Origin: Leucogyrophana mollusca
Taxonomy: Eukaryota; Basidiomycota; Agaricomycetes; Boletales
Length of the DNA: 64,000 bases
Direction of reading: 5' to 3'
Assembly: GCA_021014945.1 (NCBI GenBank)
Contig: MU266437.1
Location: forward strand, 26,160-90,159
Shown here: piece by piece, positions 12,069 to 23,232 of the stretch
How positions within the stretch are numbered: the first letter of the stretch is position 1
Layout: each line of letters begins with the position of its first letter
Position numbers and translations under genes: made by a program
Notes under the pieces: model-generated
Told to the model about the DNA's origin: nothing
The model's input: only the letters and a program-made list of their open reading frames with translations
The model's database searches: none

Positions 12069-12090
12069 ACAATAAATGTACCATTATTGT
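12069..12090 (+). terminator. AATAAA signal in a small hairpin, 3' of P450 copy 2
   Basis: ACAATAA and TTATTGT form a perfect 7-bp inverted repeat around an 8-base loop, about 110 bases after the stop codon, and AATAAA sits in the 5' arm. The same AATAAA is present after copy 3 (16201-16206). Probably the polyadenylation region; the hairpin itself may be incidental. Confidence 0.4.
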
Positions 12091-12130
12091 AAAATAACAG
12101 CTTGGGCTTGAGAGTTCATGTAAAAGTAAA

Positions 12131-12299
12131 TACATTTCGTCCTTCGGCAATACTGCCGTCGTAGGTTTGAGTTCTGCGGTGCCGTTGACCACAGCTCTGA
12201 AGGAATTGATGTGCGGCTCGTATTGAGTCGCTCCTAAAAATGATCAGTCACCTGCGTAACAGCTACGAAATGGGGTACATACCTTGGTTGAGCACCAAG
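12131..12299 (-). pseudogene. 3' fragment of the PDI gene
   Basis: Read on the minus strand, this is a degenerate copy of the last exon, the last intron and the final bases of the preceding exon of the intact PDI at 16652-17772. The intron (tacgtaccc side near 12285) and the GAT-YEP-FRAV-NGTA part are recognisable. The ER retention signal KDEL has become KDEM and the stop codon after it is lost, so the fragment cannot encode a normal C terminus. It marks the right end of the original duplicated segment. Confidence 0.85.
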
Positions 12300-12300
12300 A

Positions 12301-12897
12301 TGGCATTATTATTGCGATAAGATCGGATCAACACTCACCTCCAAAAGCTGTGAAGCCGTGGGCCGCTTCTCAGCGTCCACCTCTAATAATCTTCGCCAGA
12401 CACCAGGTAGTCACTGAGCACTTGAAACAGTGACTCTGGGTTGGCTATGGTGGATGTACCATTGGTCGCGAAGAGGTAGAGCGCTCTGAGTGAGTTTTGG
12501 TTGAGATATGGTGGTTCGCCCTCAAGCATCTCTGAAAAAGAATAAAGTGATGAGCGCGCTTCAGAGCGGTAACTGAGCTCAAAAGGACTCGCCAATTGAA
12601 TTGCCGTAATTCCCAAGCTCCAGATGGCGGCTTTACCTTCGGACCATAATTCTTTCCGCGCCACCACTTCCGGTGCCATTCAGCAAGGTGTACCAACCAT
12701 AGTCGTGCGCTTCGAACTTGCCAGGTCGGAGATCTCTAGATGAGGGTTATCAGCATTGTTCCTTACCGTATCCGTGGCGAAAACCCGCTCAGTTCGATGT
12801 CGCTGTTCAAACTTAACAAGTCATCGTCAGTCTTGATGTCTCGGTGAATAACGGGCCCGACACTGGATGCTCGTGGAAATTGGTCGTCCCTGAGCTC
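12301..12897 (-). pseudogene. Inverted fragment of the PAK (Ste20) kinase gene
   Basis: The minus strand matches the kinase domain of the PAK gene at 38056-40690, covering its region about 40042-40630. The parent's introns are still present (for example the one after SLGI-AI), so this is a DNA copy and not a retrocopy. It is inactive: a deletion of about 20 bases removes the DFG segment, a 5' splice site is lost, HRDIKSDN has become HRDIKTDD, and a TGA stop lies at 12680-12682 where the parent has TGG (Trp). It joins the PDI fragment at one end and the STT3 fragment at the other with essentially no spacer. Confidence 0.9.
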
Positions 12898-12900
12898 TAG

Positions 12901-13103
12901 TGCCTCTATTCTGATCACTCTTTCATTCACAGGAGGCATTCACCTCAGAAAACTGGATAGTAAGTTCATTACTCGCGAACTCTTGATATACTGTACTTGC
13001 TTAATTCCTCGCTCTTAGGTTCGTATCTATCGCGAATGCACCGGCACAAGGCAAGAAGCACGAGCGCTCGAAGCCCGCTTCGAGACGGAAGGCCGCCGTT
13101 CAG
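12901..13103 (+). pseudogene. 3' fragment of the STT3 gene
   Basis: Matches 5719-5954 of intact STT3: the end of an intron, the EAFTSENW exon, the following intron and the last exon. A deletion of about 43 bases removes the part of the last exon after VRIY, and the stop codon has changed from TAA to CAG. From here the similarity runs on without a break into the upstream region of P450 copy 3, as it does between STT3 and copy 1. Confidence 0.9.
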
Positions 13104-13754
13104 GCGTGTACAACTCCAAGCCACATATTTACTTTTTCCGCAGCATGCAAACATCAGAATGCAGAGCCTTCACTTTCATCATTGTGTGATCGGTCACGCA
13201 CGTTGGGCCGGGGGCACTATCTTCCCCGAAGGCGTTACTTTTGGCCTCGGGTGGAACGACCGTCACTCCATCGGCATGACAGCCTTACATTAATTTGCGG
13301 ACTCAAACTCAGCTTCAGTGGCACCGCTGACCAGTGCCTCGACCCACTACAAGTTACTTGTGGTAGGCAAACTGATTTCAGTCCCAGATCGAGTGGCGCT
13401 GAATGAGAGGACTTCAGCCTTTTCGTGTCCATCATCGCAGCCCAACAGCCGGAGGGTCCTCCTTGCGCGGAATGACCGTAATCCCATCACAGGCTCGTTT
13501 TAGAGCGTGTCGAATGCGTCAAGACGAGATACCCTGTTATCAGAAACTTACCGGCCTTTAAGCTTTAAGGCGGGTCTTCCCCTGTCTGCGCGTCCACTTA
13601 CGCCATTTCTCCGAATCCAGAGTCCTTCATCAGTGTGCATACTGGCGCAAAACGTTGACATACCTAGTAAGTACACTGAAAAATATGGGGTGGCTCAGTC
13701 GTTACCATGATACAACTCACGAATGTTATCGCTCTATGAAAAGAGCATGAAAAC

Positions 13755-13762
13755 TATATAAA
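13755..13762 (+). promoter_or_regulatory. TATA box of P450 copy 3
   Basis: TATATAAA lies about 83 bases before the ATG of copy 3. At the same aligned position copies 1 (about 6595-6604) and 2 (about 9603-9612) have cctagataac, without a TATA match. Confidence 0.6.
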
Positions 13763-13844
13763 TGCCGCCTCCATGTCCAGTTGCAAGAACAGGGATCTTT
13801 CGGACAACCTGCCCCTCGATTGTCCCTTTTCTCCCCTTCTCACC

Positions 13845-16100
13845 ATGTCGTGGGTCGTGGATAGTCGTATTGCAGTTTTCCTCCCTGTTGCTTTGATCAC
13901 TATCAGCCTCATCAGTCGCTTATGGAAGAAGAATGGGTCAGGCCAGCCGCTGCCTCCAGGACCACCCCAGCTGCCAATCGTTGGGAATGCGCTCGCCGTG
14001 GACTCAAATGAACCCTGGAATACGTATGCGGAATGGGGCGCAAAATATGGTTCGTATTGTGTGTTATCTGGGAGGCTGACCGCCTCACCTACTTTCCCTA
14101 GGCGATCTTCTCTATGTGCGGTTTTTCAACCAAGACGTTGTGGTCATCAATTCCGAGAAGATCGCAAAGGACCTCCTGGAGAAACGCTCGTCCAACTATT
14201 CCGATCGACCATTCATCGCCACGCTCGTGCCGTATGAGACCTCCCATTGTTAACTCGTCTCATCCTTATAATCTCTCTTCCAAGATTCGGGTGGGATAAA
14301 AACTTTGTATTCACACCGTATGGAAACGAATGGCGCTTGGCCCGCAGGCTCTTCCACCAAAGCTTTCGGGCAGAGGGTGCGCTCAACTTTCGCCCTATGC
14401 AAATTCGCAAGACACACCAGCTGCTTATGAACCTACTTGAGACTCCTCAAAATCACATGGCTCATATGGGGGCGCAAGTCCTTTTCCCAGTCTCATAACC
14501 GTGAACGACGTCTGATCCACTCCCGTGCAGGTTTGCCGCGTCTGTTATCATGTCGGCGACTTATGATTACGATATGGGACCTAGCGACGAATCCTTCCTC
14601 AGGATTGTCGAGGGGGCACTATCGGCCCTAAGGTACATGACTCCGGAGACAACCGTGGTCTTGAATGCCTTCCCTTTCCGTAAGTTGGTCCTTGGTCGTT
14701 TTTCTATCTTCTCAGCAGTGTCGTCAGTTCTGAACCTGCCTGCCTGGTTCCCCGGTGCGAGCATGAAGCGCAGCGCTATCAGTTCCCTGAAATATGTCAA
14801 CGAGATGATCGAAACTCCTCTTCAATATGTCGAGAAGAGTATAGTATGCGCGCTACATTATATATAATCTGAAGACTTCTTAAGCTACCTACAGGCTGCG
14901 GGAACCGCCGGACCATCCATGGTTCTCGACCTGATGAAGAAAAAGGAGCAGGAACAGCCCGACCGAGTTGCTGAATATGACCAAGCACTGAGGCGGGCAT
15001 CATGGGCCTCGTTTACGGGTACGTTCGCAGCGCTTTCTTCTGGTAGAAAATTGAACACCTAATCAATCGATTCGCTTGCAGGGGGTACAGAAACGGTAGG
15101 GGCCAACGAAAGTACTTCTGTTTCCATGCACTAACAGAGCATACGTGGGACGCAATCTAGACGGGTTCAATCCTCCTTTACTTCGTCCTTGCCATGGTCC
15201 TCCACCCACATGTCCAAGAGCGAGCTCGCGCAGAGATCGACGCAGCAGTGGGCAAAGATCGACTTCCTGATTTCGACGACCAGCCATCGCTGCCTTACAT
15301 CGAAGCCATTGCACGAGAGATTGTCAGGTGGCAACCTATTGCTCCGTTAGGTATGACCTCTAGGCTGCCACCCACCCGCACTGCCCACTGATGAATTTGG
15401 GTCACCGATTGGACAGGAGTTGCCCATGCCACTACAGACAGCGATGTATACGAGGGATACTATATTCCAAAAGGTAATCAAGTCAGCTCCTGTTCGACGT
15501 CTGCCAATGGATGTTAATTTTCTTGAAGGAGCCACGATAGTACCGAATGCATGGTGAGGAAAACTATGGAGCTGCTCGGTATTTCGCGCTCGCTCACCCT
15601 TTCACTCAAAACAGGGCGATGTCACGAAACGAGGCTTTGTATCCTAACGCGTCACAGTTTACACCGGAGCGGTTCCTAGATAACCAGGGGCAACTCCTTG
15701 ACCCAGAGTCTCCGAGTTTCAGCTTTGGATTTGGGAGACGTATCTGTGAGCACCGCCATTTGGAATACACTCTGTCCGCTTCACTTCTAACAATATTGTT
15801 CCTACTCCCTCAGGCCCCGGGCGCCACATTGGTGAAGCATCGGTCTGGGCTGTTATCGCTTCAACGCTCGCGGTGTTCGAGTTCTCGAAGGCGAAGGATG
15901 CTCAAGGAAAGGATATCGACTTTGTTCCGACGTCTTCAGTCGGACTCACTCGGTGCGATTTATTGTGACCGTCAAGAGACCTTTAGTACTGACAGGCTGA
16001 CGCCGACAGTCATCCCGATCCGTTCCCCTGTCGCATCACCCCGCGGCCAGGCATAGACGCAGAGAACCTCGCTCGGTTGATGGACTCTACTATTGCGTGA
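13845..16100 (+). CDS. Cytochrome P450, tandem copy 3
   Basis: Third paralogue, same gene structure and length class as copies 1 and 2. It has the N-terminal anchor, LPPGPP hinge, GGTETTGS I-helix with the 14-nt microexon at 15082-15095, EIVR, PERF, and FGFGRRICPGRH. Intron 3 (14474-14530) is GC-AG. An in-frame ATG exists upstream at 13773, but the homologous start at 13845 is preferred. It alone of the three has a clear TATA box upstream. It lies next to the intact PDI gene, with tail-to-tail orientation. Exons 3 to about 7, and their introns, are nearly identical to copy 1, suggesting gene conversion. Substrate unknown. Confidence 0.92.
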
Positions 16101-16243
16101 TGGATTAAGTATCGTTTGCATGTTTGATTAAGGTTGCCGCGCGAGGAGACCTGGTGCTCTGCGCAATTGGGATATTGTCACTGAGAAACAGAAATTTTAC
16201 AATAAATGTAACATTATTACAAAACAGCGGCTTATCTTGACCT

Positions 16244-16634
16244 TCACTTGACCCCACAGGCTCCAATCCTGCTTTCCATGCTTGAATAGTCACCGCGACG
16301 GCGGCAGATTTATTTGGCAGAAACGACTGCCTTCTACATGGTCCCTCTACTGGAAACCAGCGGTAGGCGGTAGGTGGTAGTGCAGCGCTGGGGGCTCGGT
16401 AAAAAACATCCTTTCCGTGCGTTAAGCCGGCCCTCTGTGGCTGCCGCCGCTGGAAGGGTACTACGAGTTGCCCCCACAGTTCGGGCTCCCTCCCACGCTG
16501 AGTTGTTCACCATTATCCCGTTTCACGAGTTCGGTCAATGCTTCCTTAATAGCATCGCCTCCCACCAACCCACATACCTGACTCGCAGCGTCATAGAAGA
16601 AGTGGCTCAGCTATTCTCTTTCAAGACGTGAATT
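16244..16634. other. About 390-bp insertion relative to the sister locus
   Basis: Between the P450 copy 3 flank and the PDI stop lie about 390 bases with no counterpart between P450 copy 2 and the PDI fragment, where the flanking sequences are almost adjacent. The ends show weak inverted similarity (TTCACTTGA against TTCACGTCTTGA in reverse). It could be an inserted element or a segment lost from the other copy. The small open frames in it are not recognisable. Confidence 0.4.
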
Positions 16635-16651
16635 TCATGTAAGGTAGATAA

Positions 16652-17772
16652 TTACAGCTCGTCCTTTGGTGGTGCTGCCGTTGTAGGTGTAGTGAGATCT
16701 GCTGTGCCGTTGGCCACTGCTCTGAAGAACTTGATGAGCGGCTCGTATTTAGTCGCTCCTATAAAATTATCAGTCGTCTGCATGATGGCCACGAAAGGGG
16801 GTACATACCTTGATAGAGTACCGGATCATTAGAGCCAGCCGGGTACACGAGGACTTTAGAGTTCTTCCCGTCGGGTCCGAATCCAAGGGACTGTGCGGAC
16901 TCTCCTTCAGGGTCACTATGATGACCGAAGGCGATCTTTTGCCAGAAATTGTTGCCTAGGACCTGCCATAGTAGTGGGTACTTTTTGTCTTTGTTGAATA
17001 GGATGACGCGGGGGAGGTCGTTCTTCTGTATATCCCAGGTTAGGCAAGGTTTGTGAGATTTGAATTTCGGGCATGGGCACTAACCTTGTCAACCCAAGCT
17101 GAGATGTCGTCGACTTTAGGAAGGCTCTTTATTTTGTTTGGGACGGATCGAGAGGCCCAACGGATCAGATTATTGCTTGTCCGTTCACCAGAGTCATATG
17201 GCACCGATGGTCCTTGGTTTCCGCGTGGGTAAACCTATACAATTGCACAAATTAGCGGCTGGCACATGACACATAACGCATATGCCGACCTTGACCGTAG
17301 GGAACCCTTGAACGCCCTAAAACGCGTCAATCTACTTCTCTTATGGCGAAAGTGGAGATGATGTTACCTGCTCCCCGCACAATCGTTTGTTGCCTTCTTC
17401 ATCGCAATCCACGGCGTAAAATGGGACCAGAGGGTGGAGATTTTTCGCGGCCTTGCTATATTCTGGAGCCATCCGTTGACAGTGCTGTCATGGCGCTTGC
17501 AAGTCAGCTTCCCATGCACTTCAGTCCCGACGCGAAGATGCACTTACCCCGCACCACGGTGCGACGAATGCCACGACGGCCGTTCGCTGTGAGATGATAT
17601 TGTTAGTCGAAGTCGTGCGGGTATACCCTATAAGCCCACGAACGTTTGCCTTCATGGCTCTTCTGAACCCCTTCGGGTCCACCATCTTCACCTTCGTATC
17701 CGGAGGAAAGATAGCTGCCGACACCAGTGCGGGCAGAAGAACCAGGAGCGCAGTCAGAGGAGACAATATCAT
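16652..17772 (-). CDS. Protein disulfide isomerase, single thioredoxin domain, KDEL
   Basis: ER oxidoreductase that forms and reshuffles disulfides in secretory proteins. Seven exons give about 261 residues. A signal peptide (about 1-19, LTALLVLLPALVSA) is followed by a thioredoxin domain with the active site WCGHC at about residue 54, and the cis-proline segment GFPTVK. A second, less conserved region has LPRVILFNKDKKYPLLW. The protein ends in KDEL. One a-type domain and this length fit the Mpd1 group, not classical four-domain PDI. The active-site Gly and His lie on either side of an intron. The promoter has several ACGT-core sites. A broken copy of its 3' end lies at 12131-12299. The gene is tail-to-tail with P450 copy 3. 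Confidence 0.93.
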
Positions 17773-17866
17773 AGTGAAGGTAACACGGGGTGGTAGATAG
17801 ACAAGTTGAGTGTTGCTTGGACCTAAGACTTATAAACACATAAGCACATGCCAGTCGATGGTGCAC

Positions 17867-18005
17867 TGACGTGGCGGCGTCAGCAATTTGACATTCCACC
17901 AAATCTGCAAAGCCCACGTGCACGTGATGCCTTTGAATCTTTGCCTGACGTGACTTGGTCACACCAGCATCCACTGTTCATCATCATCTTGTGGCGCCAC
18001 ACGTG
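17867..18005 (-). promoter_or_regulatory. Cluster of ACGT-core sites upstream of PDI
   Basis: Within 95-235 bases upstream of the PDI start are TGACGTGGC (17867-17875), two overlapping E-boxes CACGTGCACGTG (17915-17926), TGACGTGA (17946-17953) and CACACGTG (17998-18005). TGACGTGG matches the core bound by XBP1/Hac1-type bZIP factors in the unfolded protein response. Its role here is inferred from the motif and from the ER function of the gene. Confidence 0.45.
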
Positions 18006-19836
18006 CATCTCACGAAGAGGTTCCAGCTGCGTATTATTGTCCCCTTAGTCGTGTGGGTCCTGTACTTGGAGGGACGCCAAGGCAGCCCCTCGTCGAGCCC
18101 TTGGATTAAGAAAGCTGCAGGCTCGTCAAGTCAATAGGCTTTCAGTCGGTATGGAACTCGAATCGTGTAACGAGACGCCCACATGCAAGCCACGGCGTCA
18201 CAGTAGTACTTTGACTTTCTTTGATCGAGGGAACGGGATTATTCCGACTTGCCAAGTGCTCCTCCACGGAATGTGACGCAGCGCGCGGCCAGGTATAGAC
18301 GTGACGGCACTGACAGGAACGATCCACCAGGCGCCCCCCACGGCTGTACATGCGGCTAATGGGTGCTCGAGCTCCCGTAGGTCATCGCCTCCAGGATCGG
18401 GCTATTCGCAAGATACATTCAAGGAGGCCACAGAAATTGTGTCTTTCAATGGCGCTGTCCGTCAGTCATGACAATGACATCATTCCGGAGTGTATAGTAT
18501 GTGTTAATAACGACCTAACATAGGAGGAAGTAATGGAAGGCGAGGAAAGTGAGTGCCCTAACTCGAACGAATGATCTAGGGATTAGTGTGATAAAATACA
18601 GATCTGACCGTCTCTCGATTTCGCGCGGTACAGAAGAACGATGAACTATCTGGGACTCCAAGTACAGCCCTCCATACAACTGCTCAGCCACAAGACAGGG
18701 CACATGACTGATCGTGCAACTGGCACTGCCTCGTGATTCCTCTTCATGGAAGCTATTATTCCGCGTCATCCTCGGCGGGGTGCCTGGAGGACAAATGACG
18801 CAAAGGTTTAATATACGTAGTTCTTCGAGCTCAAAGAAGAAACACTTACACAGTTTGTATCACAGAACTGTCCCGATCCCTATGGTTGTCGACGCGAGTG
18901 TTCACCTCGATGTGAATTACGCGATGATTATTGATAAGCAAGTGTGCCAAGAGGGCGGACGTGATTATGACAAGCAGAAGAAACGTTACATCTGTGCTCG
19001 TGGTGGGCGACTGGTTGACTGTATGCATTTGTGCTTAGGTGACTTGGCCGGACAGAGTTTTGAAATAATTGTGTGGGACGGTGACTACCGTGGCCAGTTG
19101 TCCCTGTTGAGAATTTGATGATGGGTTCCAGCGCTATGATCGAGTGAACAGCCGATGGGTTTTAATGAGACGGTCCGTAGGCGTTTTCGCCTTTAAAGGC
19201 GGGAATCCCCGCGTTCCAGAATTCCTATAGAACGTCTGGTCGAGACTATGGCTGGCGCTGAGAATCGGAAAATGGGCCGGGTCTGCATATGGTGCAATAA
19301 TAGCCTCGCGGAGCCACTTGTGACTTTCAATGGCTGGGGATGATTGTGCACACAACAGGGTAACACTGGTGACTTGCAGTGATAGGTACCGTAGTATTCA
19401 GATCATTGACCTCATAGTAAGCAGTTGTGAGTGAGCACCAGTCTGATCGGCGATGTTGGCGATAAAAGTTATCTGATAAGACAAGGCAAATTCGCGGAAT
19501 GCCAAATTGCTGACGAACCGAACAAATGGTGCTAGCGCTCTTGTACAACTGAGAGCGGCGACCTGTGACCACTGCACTGACTAACAGCGCTCAAAACAAG
19601 GGACAGCTGGACTGTAATCCGCTGGCGTTGCTAGTCGAAAAAACCCGGCCTGTCATCTTGAATCCCGATAAGTAGCCTCTGGCCATCATCTGCGCTGGCG
19701 CTTGCACAATAATATCTTTCTTTACCCTTAACCACCACAACCAACACGGGCGCTTCGCGTCCTGCTGCATCTCCAGCTCCGTTACTGGACTGTCCCGAAG
19801 GTCTGTCGACAATCAGCGACGTCGACACCACCAATC
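18006..19836. other. Intergenic region between PDI and CCC2
   Basis: About 1.8 kb with no recognisable gene. Open frames at 18515-18769 (-), 18714-19118 (+) and 19327-19572 (-) look random. It includes a perfect 14-base palindrome CGCCTTTAAAGGCG at 19188-19201. PDI and CCC2 are divergent, so both promoters lie in or next to this stretch. Confidence 0.5.
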
Positions 19837-22800
19837 ATGGCCGCCATATCCTCAATGATCACAACCGTTCTTGAGAAGACGAAACTTAGCACCCTGGGAA
19901 ATGTAGGACTTCCGGTTGCAGAGGACGAACCACTGGTGGCAGCAGAGTCAGATGGGAACGTCGGTGGAAAATGCGAACTGCGAATAGAGGGTATGACCTG
20001 TGGGGCGTGTGTCGAGGTAAGCCTTGCCAACAGATCCGCTTGTTCATCTTTTCACTGTCACGCGCAAGTCTATTGAAGGGATGCTCAGATCCCAAAGTGG
20101 CATATATTCAGTAAAAGTCGCTCTGCTGGCCGAGCGCGGTATCATCGAGTACGACCCAGAGACTTGGACGCCTGAGAAACTCATAAACGTATGTCCCGCT
20201 TGTGTCGGCCACGGGCGCTCGCTCACAAATCGGCACACAGGAAATCGAGGACATAGGTTTCGACGCCACTCTAATTCCGGTGACGCGTTCCGACGTTCTA
20301 ACGCTAAGGATATATGGCATGACGTGCTCAGCCTGTACCTCGAGCGTTGAAACCGGTCTTCGCGAAATGCCGGGCGTCACCGACGTAGCAGTGTCCCTCG
20401 CCACCGAAACCGCCAAAGTCGAATTCGTACCAGGTCTCGTCGGTCCACGCGAAATGGTAGAGCGCATAGAGGAGATGGGCTTTGATGCTATCCTATCTGA
20501 CCAACAGGACGCCACGCAGAAGCAGTCGCTCGCGCGTACCAAAGAGATCCAAGAATGGTCAAGCCGATTCCGATGGAGTCTCGCTTTTGCACTGCCCGTG
20601 TTTTTTCTGAGCATGGTAGCATCACATATTTCATTCCTTCGGCCTTTTGTCGGCTACCATCTGTTTAACGGAATCTACCTCGGCGATGTCCTCGTGCTCA
20701 TACTCACTACTCCCGCACAGTTCTGGGTTGGACAGAGGTTCTATCGGAATGCGTACAAGTCCCTGAAACACGGCAGCGCGACTATGGACGTCCTCGTGAT
20801 GCTCGGCACCTCCGCAGCGTACTTCTACTCTGTCTTCGCTATGGCATTTGCGACGATGAATACGACGCCCGATTTCCGCCCCTTCATCTTCTTCGACACA
20901 AGCACCATGCTGATCATGTTCGTCTCCCTCGGGCGCTACCTTGAGAACAGAGCAAAAGGAAAGACCAGCGCGGCACTCACCGACCTTATGGCCCTCGCAC
21001 CCACCATGGCCACTATCTACACTGACGCACCAGCATGCACGCAAGAGAAGCGCATAGCCACTGAACTTGTACAAGTTGGGGACACGGTCAAGCTTGTTCC
21101 AGGCGACAAAGTCCCTGCAGACGGCACCGTTATTCGCGGGACATCCACCGTCGACGAGAGCGCCGTGACTGGTGAGCCCGTCCCTGTACTGAAACAAGCC
21201 GGAGACAGCGTCATCGGCGGAACCGTCAACGGCCTCGGAACCTTTGATATGCTCGTCACGCGCGCAGGGAAGGACACCGCCCTCGCGCAGATCGTGAAGC
21301 TCGTCGAGGACGCACAAACCTCCAAAGCACCCATACAAGCATTTGCCGACCGCGTCGCAGGGTTTTTCGTGCCCGCCGTCATCTCCCTCGCAGCATTGAC
21401 CTTCATCGCGTGGATGATCGTCTCGAACCTGGTTAGCGACGAGTCTCTACCCGCCATGTTCCGTCGCCATGGAGCGAGCAAGCTCGCAGTTTGTCTCCAG
21501 ATGTGTATTTCGGTCGTGGTGGTTGCGTGTCCGTGTGCTTTGGGGCTGAGCACGCCCACGGCCATCATGGTCGGAACTGGGATGGGTGCGAAGAATGGGA
21601 TCTTGATCAAAGGAGGGAGGGCGCTCGAGGCGAGCCGTTCCATTAAGCGGATAGTCTTCGACAAGACGGGTACTGTGACGATGGGCAAGCTTACGGTAGT
21701 GGGCATGGCATGGGTTCCCCCACGCGACACCTCCGAGCTCCTCCCTGAGGACAACGTCGGCCCACGCTCGCTATCTTTTAAGAGTGCTGATGGGATTACC
21801 TCCCGCGCAGCTGTCATTGCGATGGTCTCTGCGACTGAAGCACGCTCAGAACACCCCCTCGCGAAAGCCATCGCTTTGCACGGCAAAGACCTGCTCGCGC
21901 AGTCAGAACTCGAAATCCCCGATGTCGCTATCGAGTCTTTCGAAAGTGTTACCGGGGCAGGGGTCAAGGCCTCCATCTCAATGGGTGGGTCACGGTATAC
22001 GCTCCTTGTCGGCAATGCAAAGTTCGTCACGCAATCTGACGCCGCTTATCTTCCCTCGATACTCGCGAGTTACGAAGCTCAGGAGAGTAAATCTGGGCGG
22101 ACGATCATCTATGTGTCTCTGAGCAGTTCCTCGTCAACACCTGTGCCCATCTTAGCGGTGTCGCTGTCGGACGCGCCGAAGCCTTCGTCGGCACAAGCTG
22201 TAAAGGCACTGCAGGCAATGGGCATCGAGGTCAACATGATGACGGGAGACGGGATGAGTACTGCACTTTCTGTTGCGAAACAGGTGGGGATCAAGCCTGA
22301 GGGTGTCTGGGCAAACATGAGTCCCAAGGGCAAGGCGTCGCTTGTGACTGATCTAATGAAGAAGGATGGTGGTGGCGTGGCCATGGTAAGTTTCTTCTCG
22401 ACCTTGGGATACTCAATCGGTGGACTCATGACGGGATGCCCAGGTGGGTGATGGCATCAACGACTCTCCTGCTCTTGTCGCAGCCACTGTTGGCATCGCC
22501 CTTTCGTCGGGTACCTCCGTAGCGATTGAAGCCGCCGACATAGTCCTCATGCGTTCCGACCTCCTCGACGTCGTTGCAGCTCTCCACCTCTCCCGCAGCA
22601 TCTTTGCCACGATCCGGAGGAACCTAGTCTGGGCGTGCATATACAACGTGCTCGGGATACCGCTCGCGATGGGATTCTTCCTCCCGCTTGGGCTATACAT
22701 GCATCCGATGATGGCGGGTGCGGCGATGGCGTCGTCGAGCGTGAGCGTCGTGACGAGCTCGCTGATGTTGAAGTGGTGGACGCGCCCCGCGGCGAGTGTC

Positions 22801-22953
22801 ATGCCTGGGGAGAAGGTGCAGAGGGAGACGGTGTGGGACAGCGCGAGGACGACTGTTGGGGATGTGTGGGACTCGACGAGAGGGCTGGTCAGGCTGCGAC
22901 GCGTGTCGGAGGGTTATAGCCAGCTGCCAGTGGAGATGAGTGAAACCGTGTAA
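19837..22953 (+). CDS. CCC2: Copper-transporting P-type ATPase (CCC2 type)
   Basis: P1B-type ATPase that pumps Cu(I), in yeast into the late Golgi to load secreted cuproenzymes such as multicopper oxidases. Four exons (19837-20016, 20069-20188, 20241-22385, 22444-22953) give 984 residues in frame. Two N-terminal heavy-metal-associated domains have GMTCGAC (about residue 53) and GMTCSAC (about 127). Eight hydrophobic segments are expected. The membrane copper site is CPC (about 530), the phosphorylation site is DKTGT (about 574), the SEHP motif of the nucleotide domain follows, and GDGIND (about 817) forms the hinge. The last intron splits the protein just before GDGIND. All key residues are there. 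Two HMAs match yeast Ccc2. Confidence 0.96.
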
Positions 22954-23232
22954 GAAGACGGGTGTACGAGTAGTGTATCGCTAGAAGATCTTGTTGTCGG
23001 GTATCTATGGTAATATTGCGATAGAGTATAATATTCGGGAATGTAGTGCATCACTTGTTCCATCTCAGGAGGTGAGGCCCACAGATCAGCGACTCGAGGC
23101 TTGTCCATCTTTGGGATTGACAATGAAACGACGCCTTTCTCCAATCAGTTGCCAATAAATAGTCTCGACCACGGAATACCCAGCTCTGCTGTACAAATTC
23201 CAGTAATTACAATCTAATTCCGTTTCGTCGTC

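Larger units (their letters stand above)
8968..12112 (+). repeat. Tandem duplication unit 2 (P450 copy 2)
   Basis: Second copy of the P450 unit, starting at about 8970 with sequence matching 5985 onward. It carries the longer 3' flank (through about 12112) that is also found after copy 3, and is followed directly by a fragment of the PDI gene. Unit 1 lacks this longer 3' flank. Confidence 0.8.
12901..16240 (+). repeat. Tandem duplication unit 3 (STT3 tail plus P450 copy 3)
   Basis: The longest copy of the unit. It includes the STT3 3' fragment, the upstream region, P450 copy 3 and the 3' flank up to about 16240, and is followed by the intact PDI gene. The order STT3 tail - P450 - PDI tail gives the ancestral order of the locus. 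Confidence 0.8.

Noticed and set aside
12301..12897. PAK fragment as a processed retrocopy
   Set aside because: The parent gene's introns are still visible in the fragment and there is no poly-A tail, so it was copied as DNA.
5975..17772. P450 array as a secondary-metabolite gene cluster
   Set aside because: No polyketide synthase, NRPS, terpene cyclase, transporter or pathway regulator lies among the P450s. The neighbours are ER housekeeping genes.
18714..19118. Open frame of 134 codons between PDI and CCC2
   Set aside because: No recognisable domain, mixed composition and no splice or promoter support.
21017..22030. Long minus-strand frame inside CCC2
   Set aside because: It is the antisense shadow of a GC-rich coding exon; the plus strand encodes all ATPase motifs.
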